From: Owenweeksia sp965214115
Lineage (GTDB): Bacteria > Bacteroidota > Bacteroidia > Flavobacteriales > Schleiferiaceae
Assembly (NCBI GenBank): GCA_965214115.1
Contig: CBDCAU010000002.1
Location: 1 to 64,000, forward strand
Direction: 5' to 3'
DNA length: 64,000 bases
Part shown: one piece after another, positions 7,731 to 15,032 of the stretch
Numbering within the stretch: the stretch's first letter is position 1
Layout of the letters: each line of letters opens with the position of its first letter
Program-made: the position numbers and the translations under genes
Notes under the pieces: model-generated
The model's database searches: none
What the model was told of the DNA's origin: nothing
What the model saw: only the letters and a program-made list of their open reading frames with translations

Positions 7731-8837
7731 TTAGCGTTTTACGAAAGGATCGGAAAAACGGGGGTCGGTGAGCAAATTGTAATCGGTGAGCGATTCCATA
7801 AAGGCGATCATCGCCGCTTTTTCGGCTTCGGAAATGTTCATCGCCATCGGCGCGCCACCGAGGTCGCGCAGGCGGTGGTCTAAGTTGGGGTGCGATTGGA
7901 TGCCGCTGTTGTAATGTTCGATCACTTCTTCCAGCGTCTCGAAACGCCCGTCGTGCATATAAGGAGCGGTAATGGCCACGTTGCGCAAATTGGGGATTTT
8001 GAACTTGCCGTTGTCCGCTTCTTCCTTGGAAAGCGCCCCCGCCCCTTGGTCGGAATAGCTGGCATCCAAACCGATGTTTACCAGCTCTTGGCCCACATTG
8101 GAACTGTTGTATCCTTTATTGTCAAAAAGATTGTGGCAACTGCCGCAATTGTATTTTGTGAAAAATAGGTTCATCCCCTGCTCTTTTATCGGCGACATTT
8201 CGCCGCCCAGCGCCGTCCTCTTGCTGCGGTCAAATTCGGAACCACTGGCAGAAATGCTGCCCACGAACTGGCTCAGCGCCTCGGCAATATTGTCAAAATC
8301 CACCTCCTCGCTGCCAAAAGCATCCGCGAAAAGCGGCTTGTAATATTCTTTGGAAGCCACTTTTTCCACCAACGCTTGGGGCTGGCGCATACCCATTTCT
8401 TCATTGTGAAAAATGGGCTTGGTAATCATCGTTTTCAAATCGCGCTCGCGGCCGTCCCAAAACAGCGCCTGACCCTGCGAAGCGGGAAAAGTGGTGACGG
8501 GCGACGCGGCCTGTAAATTTTGGATGGGCGGCGTGTTCCGCGTGGAGGCGCGGTGTTCAAAGCCGATGCTGAATCTTTTATTATCTGCAAACGCCAAGAC
8601 CTGTTTGTGGCACGCTCCGCAACTCACGCCATTGTTCACGCTCAATGAGTTATCATAAAAAAGTACGCGGCCCAAGGTGGCCACTCTATCGTTTCCGAAG
8701 TCGTAACGGTAGGGCTGATCGGGCAGCGAAAGCGTGCGCTGGTTGGCGCTCAGGTTTTCGTCTTTGGAACAGGAAACCGCTACTAAAAAAGCGATAGCGA
8801 AGAAGGAAAGCAACGAGGCGAGGGTGCGGGATTTCAT
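7731..8837 (-). CDS. Dihaem cytochrome c peroxidase (MauG/CcpA family) lipoprotein
   Basis: The 368-residue product carries two c-type haem motifs, CGACH (73-77) and CGSCH (231-235), with the spacing of the bacterial dihaem peroxidase family. That family reduces hydrogen peroxide or carries out related oxidations in the periplasm. The N-terminus has a lipoprotein signal with Cys23 (VAVSC), so it is membrane-anchored. Between the haems the RNTPPIQN and GRE blocks are typical of the family. It heads a three-gene operon with a barrel protein and a lipoprotein. A -7-type promoter box lies 22 bp upstream. Peroxidase versus MauG-like activity cannot be decided here. Confidence 0.93.
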   Translation of the reverse strand: MKSRTLASLLSFFAIAFLVAVSCSKDENLSANQRTLSLPDQPYRYDFGNDRVATLGRVLFYDNSLSVNNGVSCGACHKQVLAFADNKRFSIGFEHRASTRNTPPIQNLQAASPVTTFPASQGQALFWDGRERDLKTMITKPIFHNEEMGMRQPQALVEKVASKEYYKPLFADAFGSEEVDFDNIAEALSQFVGSISASGSEFDRSKRTALGGEMSPIKEQGMNLFFTKYNCGSCHNLFDNKGYNSSNVGQELVNIGLDASYSDQGAGALSKEEADNGKFKIPNLRNVAITAPYMHDGRFETLEEVIEHYNSGIQSHPNLDHRLRDLGGAPMAMNISEAEKAAMIAFMESLTDYNLLTDPRFSDPFVKR

Positions 8838-8859
8838 AACGTTGGGATTTAGAATTGCT

Positions 8860-8867
8860 CAAAAATA
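8860..8867 (-). promoter_or_regulatory. TAnnTTTG -7 box before the peroxidase operon
   Basis: Read on the minus strand this is TATTTTTG, an exact match to the Bacteroidota -7 consensus, ending 22 bp before the peroxidase start. No TTTG -33 box occurs at the expected spacing. The rest of the 8838-9073 gap between divergent genes is AT-rich with nothing else recognisable. Confidence 0.45.
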
Positions 8868-9073
8868 AAGATTTACAGGGAGAAATAAACATCTCAATTT
8901 GTTTGTGAAATAAGAATTTGGAATTTATTGTTTTCAGGGAGTTTTATCAAGGGGTGAAAATATCGCCATTACCAAATGTTTTGCAGAAAATAAAACCATT
9001 CTATCATAAAGCCAACGAAAATCCAAAAAAGTGCGTTTCGGTTTTAGTTCTAATTTTTGAATCCCATCTCAAA

Positions 9074-9368
9074 ATGAAACGAATCCCATTTTTGGCAGCC
9101 GTACTTGGTTCTGCGCTGCTGCTTTCCTGCGAAAAAAAAATCTGTGGACAACGCCACCGTGGTGCGCGATTGCACGGGAACTTATTTACAAATCAAAGGC
9201 GACGATTTCCAAATTTGCAACGAGGAAATTGCCACAAGCTTTGACGACGGCGCCCAAGTTTCAGCCGTTTATCGCGAACGAAAAAATTGCCCCGCCTTGG
9301 AAGGAAAGATTATCTGTGCGCTGGTGCATTCCGCCGAAGGTTGGGTTGAGGTGAAGGAGATTGAATAG
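9074..9368 (+). pseudogene. Small lipoprotein gene, frameshifted in an A9 run
   Basis: The start at 9074 gives a clear lipoprotein signal (MKRIPFLAAVLGSALLLSC). Immediately after Cys-Glu-Lys the frame meets nine As (9132-9140) and runs off. The next frame continues SVDNATVVRDCTGTYLQIKG to a stop at 9368 and contains several Cys residues. Removing one A, or adding two, would give a continuous protein of about 98 residues. The event could be a real mutation, a sequencing error, or slippage used for phase variation. Function unknown. Confidence 0.65.
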
Positions 9369-9468
9369 CGCTGAAACCTTGAAGAATTTTACGCCCTGAC
9401 GGAATTTTGAAATTTTGTTAGGGCCTTTTGTATTTCCCGACAATTCCCAAAATTCTATTTTTGTCGAA

Positions 9469-9762
9469 ATGAAGCGCGAAGAAATCATAACTATTTTAAA
9501 AAATAAGAAGCCCCTTTTGGAATCCTTTGGGATTTCCGAATTGGGTCTTTTCGGTTCTTTTTTGGAGAATAAAGCCACTGCACAAAGTGACATCGATATT
9601 TTGGTTCATTTTTATCCCGAAAAAGAGACGTTCGATAATCTTATGAAAACGTATGATTTTTTAGAAAAACTATTTGAAGGAAAAAAAATAGATTTGGTCA
9701 CTAAAAATGGGCTAAGTCCATTTATTGGAAAGCACATCTTAAATCAGGCGTATTATGTCTGA
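9469..9762 (+). CDS. mntA: MntA-type nucleotidyltransferase antitoxin
   Basis: A 97-residue minimal nucleotidyltransferase. The GSFLENKATAQSDIDILV block has the Gly-Ser and Asp-x-Asp residues of the polymerase-beta fold. In characterised MntA-HepT pairs such enzymes adenylylate and inactivate the HEPN toxin. ATG 9469 is preferred over 9415 because MKREEI is the usual family start. It overlaps the following hepT frame by 8 bp, the normal arrangement, but that toxin gene is broken. Confidence 0.85.
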   Translation: MKREEIITILKNKKPLLESFGISELGLFGSFLENKATAQSDIDILVHFYPEKETFDNLMKTYDFLEKLFEGKKIDLVTKNGLSPFIGKHILNQAYYV

Positions 9763-10090
9763 TTCTGCCAAGGAATACCTGCGGCATATCCAGCAGGAAT
9801 GCGACTATTTGCTAAAGACATTCCGTAATGTTGAGTTTGAAGATTTTTATGATAACGAAACGCTGAAAAGAGCAGCCGTCCGGAGTATTGAAATCATTGG
9901 CGAGGTATCTAAAAAAATCCCATAAAATCAAAGGGAAAAATGGAACACTATTTCTTGGAAAGATATGGCAGGAATGAGGGATAGGCTCATACATAATTAT
10001 ATCGGCACAAACTATCAAATTGTGTAGGATGTGATTGAGAATAAAATCCCTGAATTGCAAGAAAAAATTTCTCAAATTTTAAGTGATTGA
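9755..10090 (+). pseudogene. HepT-type HEPN toxin, inactivated by two stop codons
   Basis: Reading from ATG 9755 gives a HepT-like protein of 111 codons interrupted in frame by TAA (9923-9925) and TAG (10025-10027). The HEPN catalytic motif RDRLIHNY lies between the two stops. The second stop replaces what is usually Trp in the YxIVWDVI segment, as I remember the family. The rest of the sequence keeps family character (AVRSIEIIGEVSKKIP at the front, IPELQEKI at the back). The toxin is therefore lost while the antitoxin frame remains open. Confidence 0.85.
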
Positions 10091-10141
10091 TTTGATAACC
10101 CCGATAGGGTTGTGAGCGCCGTCAGTGTTTTTCACAAGAAA

Positions 10142-10168
10142 GCCTTGCAATTATAAAAACTGCAAGGC
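10142..10168 (-). terminator. Hairpin terminator after ettA
   Basis: GCCTTGCA (10142-10149) pairs with TGCAAGGC (10161-10168). Read on the minus strand it is followed by TTTCTT. It lies about 30 bp after the ettA stop and could also serve the convergent hepT remnant. Confidence 0.7.
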
Positions 10169-10199
10169 CTTATTATGCTTAAAAAATGCTTGGAAAAAT

Positions 10200-11894
10200 T
10201 CAATTCATCTTCTCCAATTTTCTGTATTTCACCCGCTTAGGCTCGGCATCGCCCAGTCGTTTTTTCTTGTTTTCCTCATAATCGGAATAGCCGCCTTCGT
10301 AATAATACACTTCCGAATTGCCCTCAAAAGCGAGGATGTGCGTGCAAACGCGGTCAAGAAACCAACGGTCGTGGCTGATGATGACGGCGCAGCCCGCGAA
10401 ATTGTCGAGCGCTTCTTCCAAGGCGCGCAACGTGTTCACGTCCAAATCGTTGGTGGGTTCATCCAGTAGCAAAACGTTGCCGCCTTCTTTCAGCGCCATC
10501 GCCAAATGGAGGCGGTTTCGCTCGCCGCCAGAAAGCATTCCCACCTTCTTGCTTTGGTCGGGCCCGCTAAAATTGAAGCGGCTCAAATACGCCCGGGCGT
10601 TTTGGCTGCGGCCGCCCAGTTGCACCTCTTCATTGCCGTCGGAAACGATTTCATAAATCGTTTTTTCGGCGGTCAGTTTGGCGTGGCTTTGGTCCACGTA
10701 GGAAATTTTGGCGGTCTCCCCCACCTCGAATTTCCCCGCGTCCGGTTCGATGTGGTCCATTATCATTTTAAAAATGGTGGTCTTGCCCGCGCCGTTCGGC
10801 CCGATAATTCCTACAATCCCCGCCGGCGGAAGTTTGAAATTCAAATCATCGTACAATAATTTATCGCCGAAAGATTTTTTAACGTTCTGAGCGTCAATCA
10901 CGTTCGTGCCCAGCCGCGGCCCGTTCGGGATGAAAATCTCCAACCTGTCCTCCTTCTCCTTTTGCTCCTGCGCCATCATACTTTGGTAATTGTTGAGGCG
11001 CGCCTTACCCTTGGCCTGCCTGCCTTTTGGCGACATCCGCACCCAGTCCAGCTCGCGCTCCAAAGTCTTGCGGCGCTTGCTGGCCTGCTTTTCTTCCTGC
11101 TCCATCCGCTTGGTTTTCTGCTCCAGCCAGCTGGTGTAGTTTCCTTTCCAGGGAATGCCTTGGCCACGGTCCAGTTCCAAGATCCAGCCGGCCACGTTGT
11201 CGAGAAAATAACGGTCGTGCGTCACCGCGATCACCGTCCCCGCGTACTGCGCCAAATGTTGCTCCAGCCACTGCACGCTCTCGGCATCGAGGTGGTTGGT
11301 GGGCTCGTCCAAAAGCAAAATGTCAGGCTGCTGAATCAGCAATCGGCAAAGCGCCACGCGCCGCCGTTCGCCGCCCGAAAGCACGGAAATGGGTTGATCG
11401 CCGGCGGGGGTGCGCAGCGCGTCCATCGCGCGTTCCAGTTTGCTGTCCAGTTCCCAGGCGTTGGTCGCGTCGATGCGGTCTTGCAGCTCCGCTTGGCGCG
11501 CCATCAACTTGTCCATTCTATCGGGATTTTCATACACTTCCGGCAAGCCAAAATCATCGTTGATTTTGTTGTATTCATCCAAAATATCCGTGATTTCCTT
11601 TGCGCCTTCTTTTACGGTTTCCATCACCGTTTTGCCCTCGTCCAGCGTGGGTTCTTGTTCTAAATAGCCCACCGAATAGCCCGGCGAAAAAGCGATGTCG
11701 CCTTGGTAATTTTTCTCTTGGCCCGCTATGATTTTCAGCAAAGTGGATTTTCCCGAGCCGTTCAGGCCGAGGATGCCGATTTTGGCGCCGTAAAAAAAGC
11801 TGAGGTAAATGTTGTTCAACACCGGCTTGTTGGCGCCGGGAAAGGTTTTCGAGAGGCCGCTCATCGAAAAAATAATCTTCTTGTCGTCTGCCAT
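10200..11894 (-). CDS. ettA: Energy-dependent translational throttle protein EttA (ABC-F)
   Basis: An ABC-F ATPase that binds the ribosomal E site and regulates the first steps of translation according to energy state. The 564-residue product has two ABC domains: Walker A GLNGSGKST, signature LSGGERRRVA and DEPTNHLD in the first; GPNGAGKTT, LSGGERNRLHLA and DEPTNDLD in the second. The linker and the arm-like insertion in domain 1 have the EttA pattern. The start MADDKKIIFSMSGLSK at 11894 matches the family; a longer upstream frame does not. It is divergent from the gene at 11982. Confidence 0.95.
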   Translation of the reverse strand: MADDKKIIFSMSGLSKTFPGANKPVLNNIYLSFFYGAKIGILGLNGSGKSTLLKIIAGQEKNYQGDIAFSPGYSVGYLEQEPTLDEGKTVMETVKEGAKEITDILDEYNKINDDFGLPEVYENPDRMDKLMARQAELQDRIDATNAWELDSKLERAMDALRTPAGDQPISVLSGGERRRVALCRLLIQQPDILLLDEPTNHLDAESVQWLEQHLAQYAGTVIAVTHDRYFLDNVAGWILELDRGQGIPWKGNYTSWLEQKTKRMEQEEKQASKRRKTLERELDWVRMSPKGRQAKGKARLNNYQSMMAQEQKEKEDRLEIFIPNGPRLGTNVIDAQNVKKSFGDKLLYDDLNFKLPPAGIVGIIGPNGAGKTTIFKMIMDHIEPDAGKFEVGETAKISYVDQSHAKLTAEKTIYEIVSDGNEEVQLGGRSQNARAYLSRFNFSGPDQSKKVGMLSGGERNRLHLAMALKEGGNVLLLDEPTNDLDVNTLRALEEALDNFAGCAVIISHDRWFLDRVCTHILAFEGNSEVYYYEGGYSDYEENKKKRLGDAEPKRVKYRKLEKMN

Positions 11895-11981
11895 ATTTTT
11901 GTTGGATTGGAGGGGCGGCACGCTTTTGGAAGTGCGCGGTTTTCCCCGATTTTTTCTATAAAAGTTTGCAAAGATACTCCG

Positions 11982-12728
11982 ATGCCTCAACATTTTAAAC
12001 TGGTCTTTTTCCTCTTTTTTTCCTTTTATTTTATAAATGAAAACCGAGCGCAAACCTTGACCGGAACGGTGGTGGAAGCCGAAACCTTGAAGGCAATTCC
12101 CGCCACCCACGTCATCAACAAAAGAACTTTGAAAGGCAATCTGACCGGAAACGATGGCAAATTTTCCATCCCATTGCAATGGAACGATACCATCATTTTT
12201 TCCAATATTTCGTATCAATATTTTTATTTTGTTTACAATGATTCTTCTACATTCTTAAACAATGTGTTGATAGAAATGAAGGAACAAAATTTTTTATTAA
12301 ACGAGGTGAGTATTTTTAGCTATAAATTGACATCCAATGAAGATAAAGAAATCGTGCTGCAAGAGCCGCTTTATCCTAAAAGTGAAAACCTCGGCAACGG
12401 CCGAATCGTGAACGCCACCGCCGCCAACCCCGCCGAATTTCTTTATAACTTATTTGGCTCAAAGCCGCGCCAACTGCGAATGCTCGCCCAACTGAAAGCC
12501 GAAGAAGCCTACCGCGAAAAGCTGGAAGAAAGCAACAACCGCGAAAGCGTGGTCGCCCTGACGGGATTGTCAAAAGATGAACTGGAAGCCTTTATGTTTT
12601 ACTGCAAATTTTCGCCTGTCCGAATGAACACTTTGAATGACTACGAATTCCTGATTTCTGTGCAATATTGTTATCAAGAATATGTAAGAGAACGGCGGCT
12701 GGAGGAATTTTTGGAGCAGTTTGACTAA
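11982..12728 (+). CDS. Exported carboxypeptidase-regulatory-like domain protein
   Basis: A 248-residue exported protein. A signal peptide (about residues 1-23, ending NRAQ) precedes LTGTVVEAETLKAIPATHVINK, the first strands of a carboxypeptidase-D regulatory-like fold common in Bacteroidota surface proteins. The C-terminal part (after about residue 120) is charged and helical, with no recognised domain. The last 69 codons (12522-12728) recur at 14785-14991 beyond the RloB/ATPase cassette with mostly silent differences. The start at 11982 is chosen for the signal peptide; it is 87 bp from the ettA start. Confidence 0.7.
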   Translation: MPQHFKLVFFLFFSFYFINENRAQTLTGTVVEAETLKAIPATHVINKRTLKGNLTGNDGKFSIPLQWNDTIIFSNISYQYFYFVYNDSSTFLNNVLIEMKEQNFLLNEVSIFSYKLTSNEDKEIVLQEPLYPKSENLGNGRIVNATAANPAEFLYNLFGSKPRQLRMLAQLKAEEAYREKLEESNNRESVVALTGLSKDELEAFMFYCKFSPVRMNTLNDYEFLISVQYCYQEYVRERRLEEFLEQFD

Positions 12729-12739
12729 TGGTATAAATT

Positions 12740-13381
12740 CTAAAATAGGTTGGAACTAATTTCCTTGTCTTTAAAAAATAAAGACATTTCACTTATTCCC
12801 CTTTCAAGATTCTTTTCATCAAATAACCCAGCGTTTTCTGCATTTTCAATGGCAGTTTTCAAACGAGGTTTCAACTTCAAATAAATATCATTTCCCTCTT
12901 TGATAAAATAGCTTTGTTTCTTTTGGTAATCTTTTAAATATTTCCTCAATTTTTTCTCGGCCTCATTGCTATTTCTGTAAAGTTTTGAAGTAGTTTCATA
13001 ATGCAATAAAAACCAAAATTCAAGACACGGATTGTTTACAATGATTACCACATTCTTATAGTCTTTTAAAATCTCATTTCTACATCGAATAAAAAATTCT
13101 TCAGCCGATTCTTTACCCCCGCGACTTTCGATAGTTTCTTTTTTCACAACGTCATAATCAACCATCCAAAAAACTTTATCATATACTTTAGCCAAAGAGA
13201 GTACCATTTTATACTGTTGGGATAAGCTCTTTTTGGAAGGTAATTTTGGTTCTATGTTTACATTCAGTTTTCTTTCATTTCTTTTCAGCATTTGAAAGTA
13301 CCACACTTCGGTTTTGCCATCTACTACTATGGCAAAAGTTGACCTTGTTTTAACGAATTTCTTTCGATGGTTTCGCATCAA
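12740..13381 (-). CDS. rloB: RloB-family protein (putative TOPRIM-like nuclease)
   Basis: A 213-residue RloB-family protein. Visible conserved points are Glu25 (VVDGKTE), the acidic pair Asp75/Asp77 (WMVDYDVV), and NNPCLEFWFLLHYE (116-129). A Glu followed by an Asp-x-Asp strand is what a TOPRIM-type metal site would show; the nuclease role is inference. It overlaps the upstream ATPase gene by 4 bp, so the two are translationally coupled. Such ATPase/RloB pairs are found next to restriction systems and resemble the ATPase + TOPRIM-like layout of the PARIS anti-phage system. The cassette is AT-rich compared with its neighbours. Confidence 0.85.
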   Translation of the reverse strand: MMRNHRKKFVKTRSTFAIVVDGKTEVWYFQMLKRNERKLNVNIEPKLPSKKSLSQQYKMVLSLAKVYDKVFWMVDYDVVKKETIESRGGKESAEEFFIRCRNEILKDYKNVVIIVNNPCLEFWFLLHYETTSKLYRNSNEAEKKLRKYLKDYQKKQSYFIKEGNDIYLKLKPRLKTAIENAENAGLFDEKNLERGISEMSLFFKDKEISSNLF

Positions 13382-14673
13382 TTTAAATCGATAAAATAAT
13401 CACCCAGATTAGGCACACCGCTAAGTTTTCCGCTTTTGTAGGCGTTTAAAATATTGGTAGTATTTCGTATCACCGAAGAATCAAAATCAGCCAGTGAATA
13501 GAGTTCCGTCGCACCGTCATTGGATTTATCTGTGAACCAAATCGCGTCGTTCCTGAAAACATTTTTGTCATTCAAGATTTCGCGGTTGTGGGTGGTGGCG
13601 ATGATTTGGGAATGTTTAGAATTTATTAAGAAAGAAAGGATAAACTGCGTGTATAAATCGGGATGTAAAGAATCTTCAAGTTCGTCAATTGGAATTACCT
13701 CAGAATTTTGAATTAAAATGGCTAAAAGTCCAGCAAAACCATAGTATCTTTTTGTACCCTCGGATTCTAACTCTAAAGGGAGGATGAATTTTTCACCATT
13801 TACTGTATGTTCGAAATCCACCTTTTTAATTCTGAATTTCTGCATTTCGCTTAATTTACTTACTGTTTCCGAAGAAGGTTTTAACTCACTTTCCATATAC
13901 TTCAAAAAATCAAATGGAAGCCTGACCGGCTCTTCTTTAATAGCAATATCTGAAATATGAAAATCCGCCTTTTTTAAAATTTTGACAATATCATTTTTGA
14001 AAATTTCTTCTTTATCTATTTGAGTTGTAACAAATTTATCTAAGTCCGTTCTGGTGTAAACCAATGGTTGCAAATAATCTTCAAACCAATCTAAAACCTC
14101 ATCCAATTCATCGAAATCAATATTGGTTTTAAGAAAACCACCTAAAACCGTATTATTCCAAAGCGTATTTGCTTCCAAAGTTTTTTTGAAAATTTTATTC
14201 TTTTTTATCTTACTGCCAAAAGTTATTTCGGTAAACTTATTTTCTAAATCCGTGCTTCTTTTAAGGATATTCGCTTTGTTAGGATTGTGATAATCCAGTT
14301 TCTCATAAACCACCGCTTTTTTTGAAAATTCTACCTCATAAAAGTATTTGATTTTGTTCTGAATAAATGCAATGGAAAGTTTTGAGTTTTGATAGGGAGT
14401 AATCTTATCAAAGAGGAAAGGCTGAAAATCCAGTTCATCGGTCTTTTTGCTCTTAGGTTCCAAAACCAAATCCCGCAAAAACTGGAGTGCTTTCAGTACG
14501 GTGGTTTTTCCGGAGGCATTGGCGCCATATATCAATGCCATTTTCAACAAGCGAACCCCCCCCGCTTCGATAACATAATGCTCTTCCAAATGAGTGGATT
14601 TCTCCGCCTCGAACGACAAAGTCTGTTTGTCTTTTATCGGGCCGAAATTTTCAACACTAAAATTAACAATCAT
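13378..14673 (-). CDS. AAA/ABC-type ATPase, RloA-like partner of RloB
   Basis: A 431-residue SMC/OLD-like ATPase. It begins MIVNFSVENFGPIKDKQTLSF, the classic opening of the AAA_15/AAA_21 type, which supports ATG 14673 over the longer frame. Walker A is GANASGKT (about 50-57). Walker B is PIDELEDSLHP, followed by a switch His in IIATTHNREIL. In two-gene defence systems such ATPases sense phage and hold or release the effector; here the effector candidate is the overlapping RloB gene. The pair lies between a secreted-protein gene and a duplicated copy of that gene's 3' end. Confidence 0.88.
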   Translation of the reverse strand: MIVNFSVENFGPIKDKQTLSFEAEKSTHLEEHYVIEAGGVRLLKMALIYGANASGKTTVLKALQFLRDLVLEPKSKKTDELDFQPFLFDKITPYQNSKLSIAFIQNKIKYFYEVEFSKKAVVYEKLDYHNPNKANILKRSTDLENKFTEITFGSKIKKNKIFKKTLEANTLWNNTVLGGFLKTNIDFDELDEVLDWFEDYLQPLVYTRTDLDKFVTTQIDKEEIFKNDIVKILKKADFHISDIAIKEEPVRLPFDFLKYMESELKPSSETVSKLSEMQKFRIKKVDFEHTVNGEKFILPLELESEGTKRYYGFAGLLAILIQNSEVIPIDELEDSLHPDLYTQFILSFLINSKHSQIIATTHNREILNDKNVFRNDAIWFTDKSNDGATELYSLADFDSSVIRNTTNILNAYKSGKLSGVPNLGDYFIDLN

Positions 14674-14784
14674 ATTTGAGGGATTGAATGTAAATAGCCT
14701 ACAAAAATAAAGATAAAAATACTCATAAAGCATAGTTTTTCTTCTTTGCCAATCAATATAAGACTCTGCTAACTTGTTTAAAAA

Positions 14785-14991
14785 CTAGAAAAAAGCAACA
14801 ACCGCGAAAGCGTGGTCACCTTAACGGGATTATCAAAAGATGAACTGGTGGCCTTTATGTTTTACTGCAAATTTTCTGGCGCGAGAATGAGCACTTTAAA
14901 CGATTACGAATTCCTGATTTCCGTGCAATATTGCTATCAAGAGTATGTGCGAGAGCGGCGGCTGGAAGAATTTTTGGAGCAGTTTGATTAG
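14785..14991 (+). pseudogene. Second copy of a gene 3' end (69 codons)
   Basis: A start-less frame matching the last 69 codons of the gene at 11982-12728. It has the same length to the stop codon, roughly 87% nucleotide identity by eye, and changes mainly at third positions. Only about seven residues differ (for example LEKSNNRESVVTLTG here against LEESNNRESVVALTG). The silent-change bias means both copies evolved as functional coding sequence before this one lost its 5' part. It marks the far boundary of the RloB/ATPase cassette. Confidence 0.85.
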
Positions 14992-15012
14992 GCTGAATCG
15001 CACAGTCTGCGG

Positions 15013-15032
15013 AATCGCACGGCCGTGCGATT
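15013..15032. terminator. Perfect 20-bp palindrome between convergent genes
   Basis: AATCGCACGG followed by CCGTGCGATT is fully self-complementary and touches the last base of the minus-strand glycosyltransferase gene. A partial extra TCGCAC word lies at 14999-15004. It probably acts as a bidirectional transcript end. Confidence 0.6.

Noticed and set aside
8918..9244. 108-codon frame read as one gene
   Set aside because: Its first half is upstream noncoding DNA; the real start is the signal peptide at 9074, and the tail after 9140 is the shifted frame.
12729..14784. Integrase-mediated insertion at a gene 3' end (att duplication) as the explanation for the duplicated ends
   Set aside because: No integrase or recombinase gene lies in any of the three cassettes. 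The duplicated ends differ by 7-13%, too much for one att crossover within a recently integrated element.
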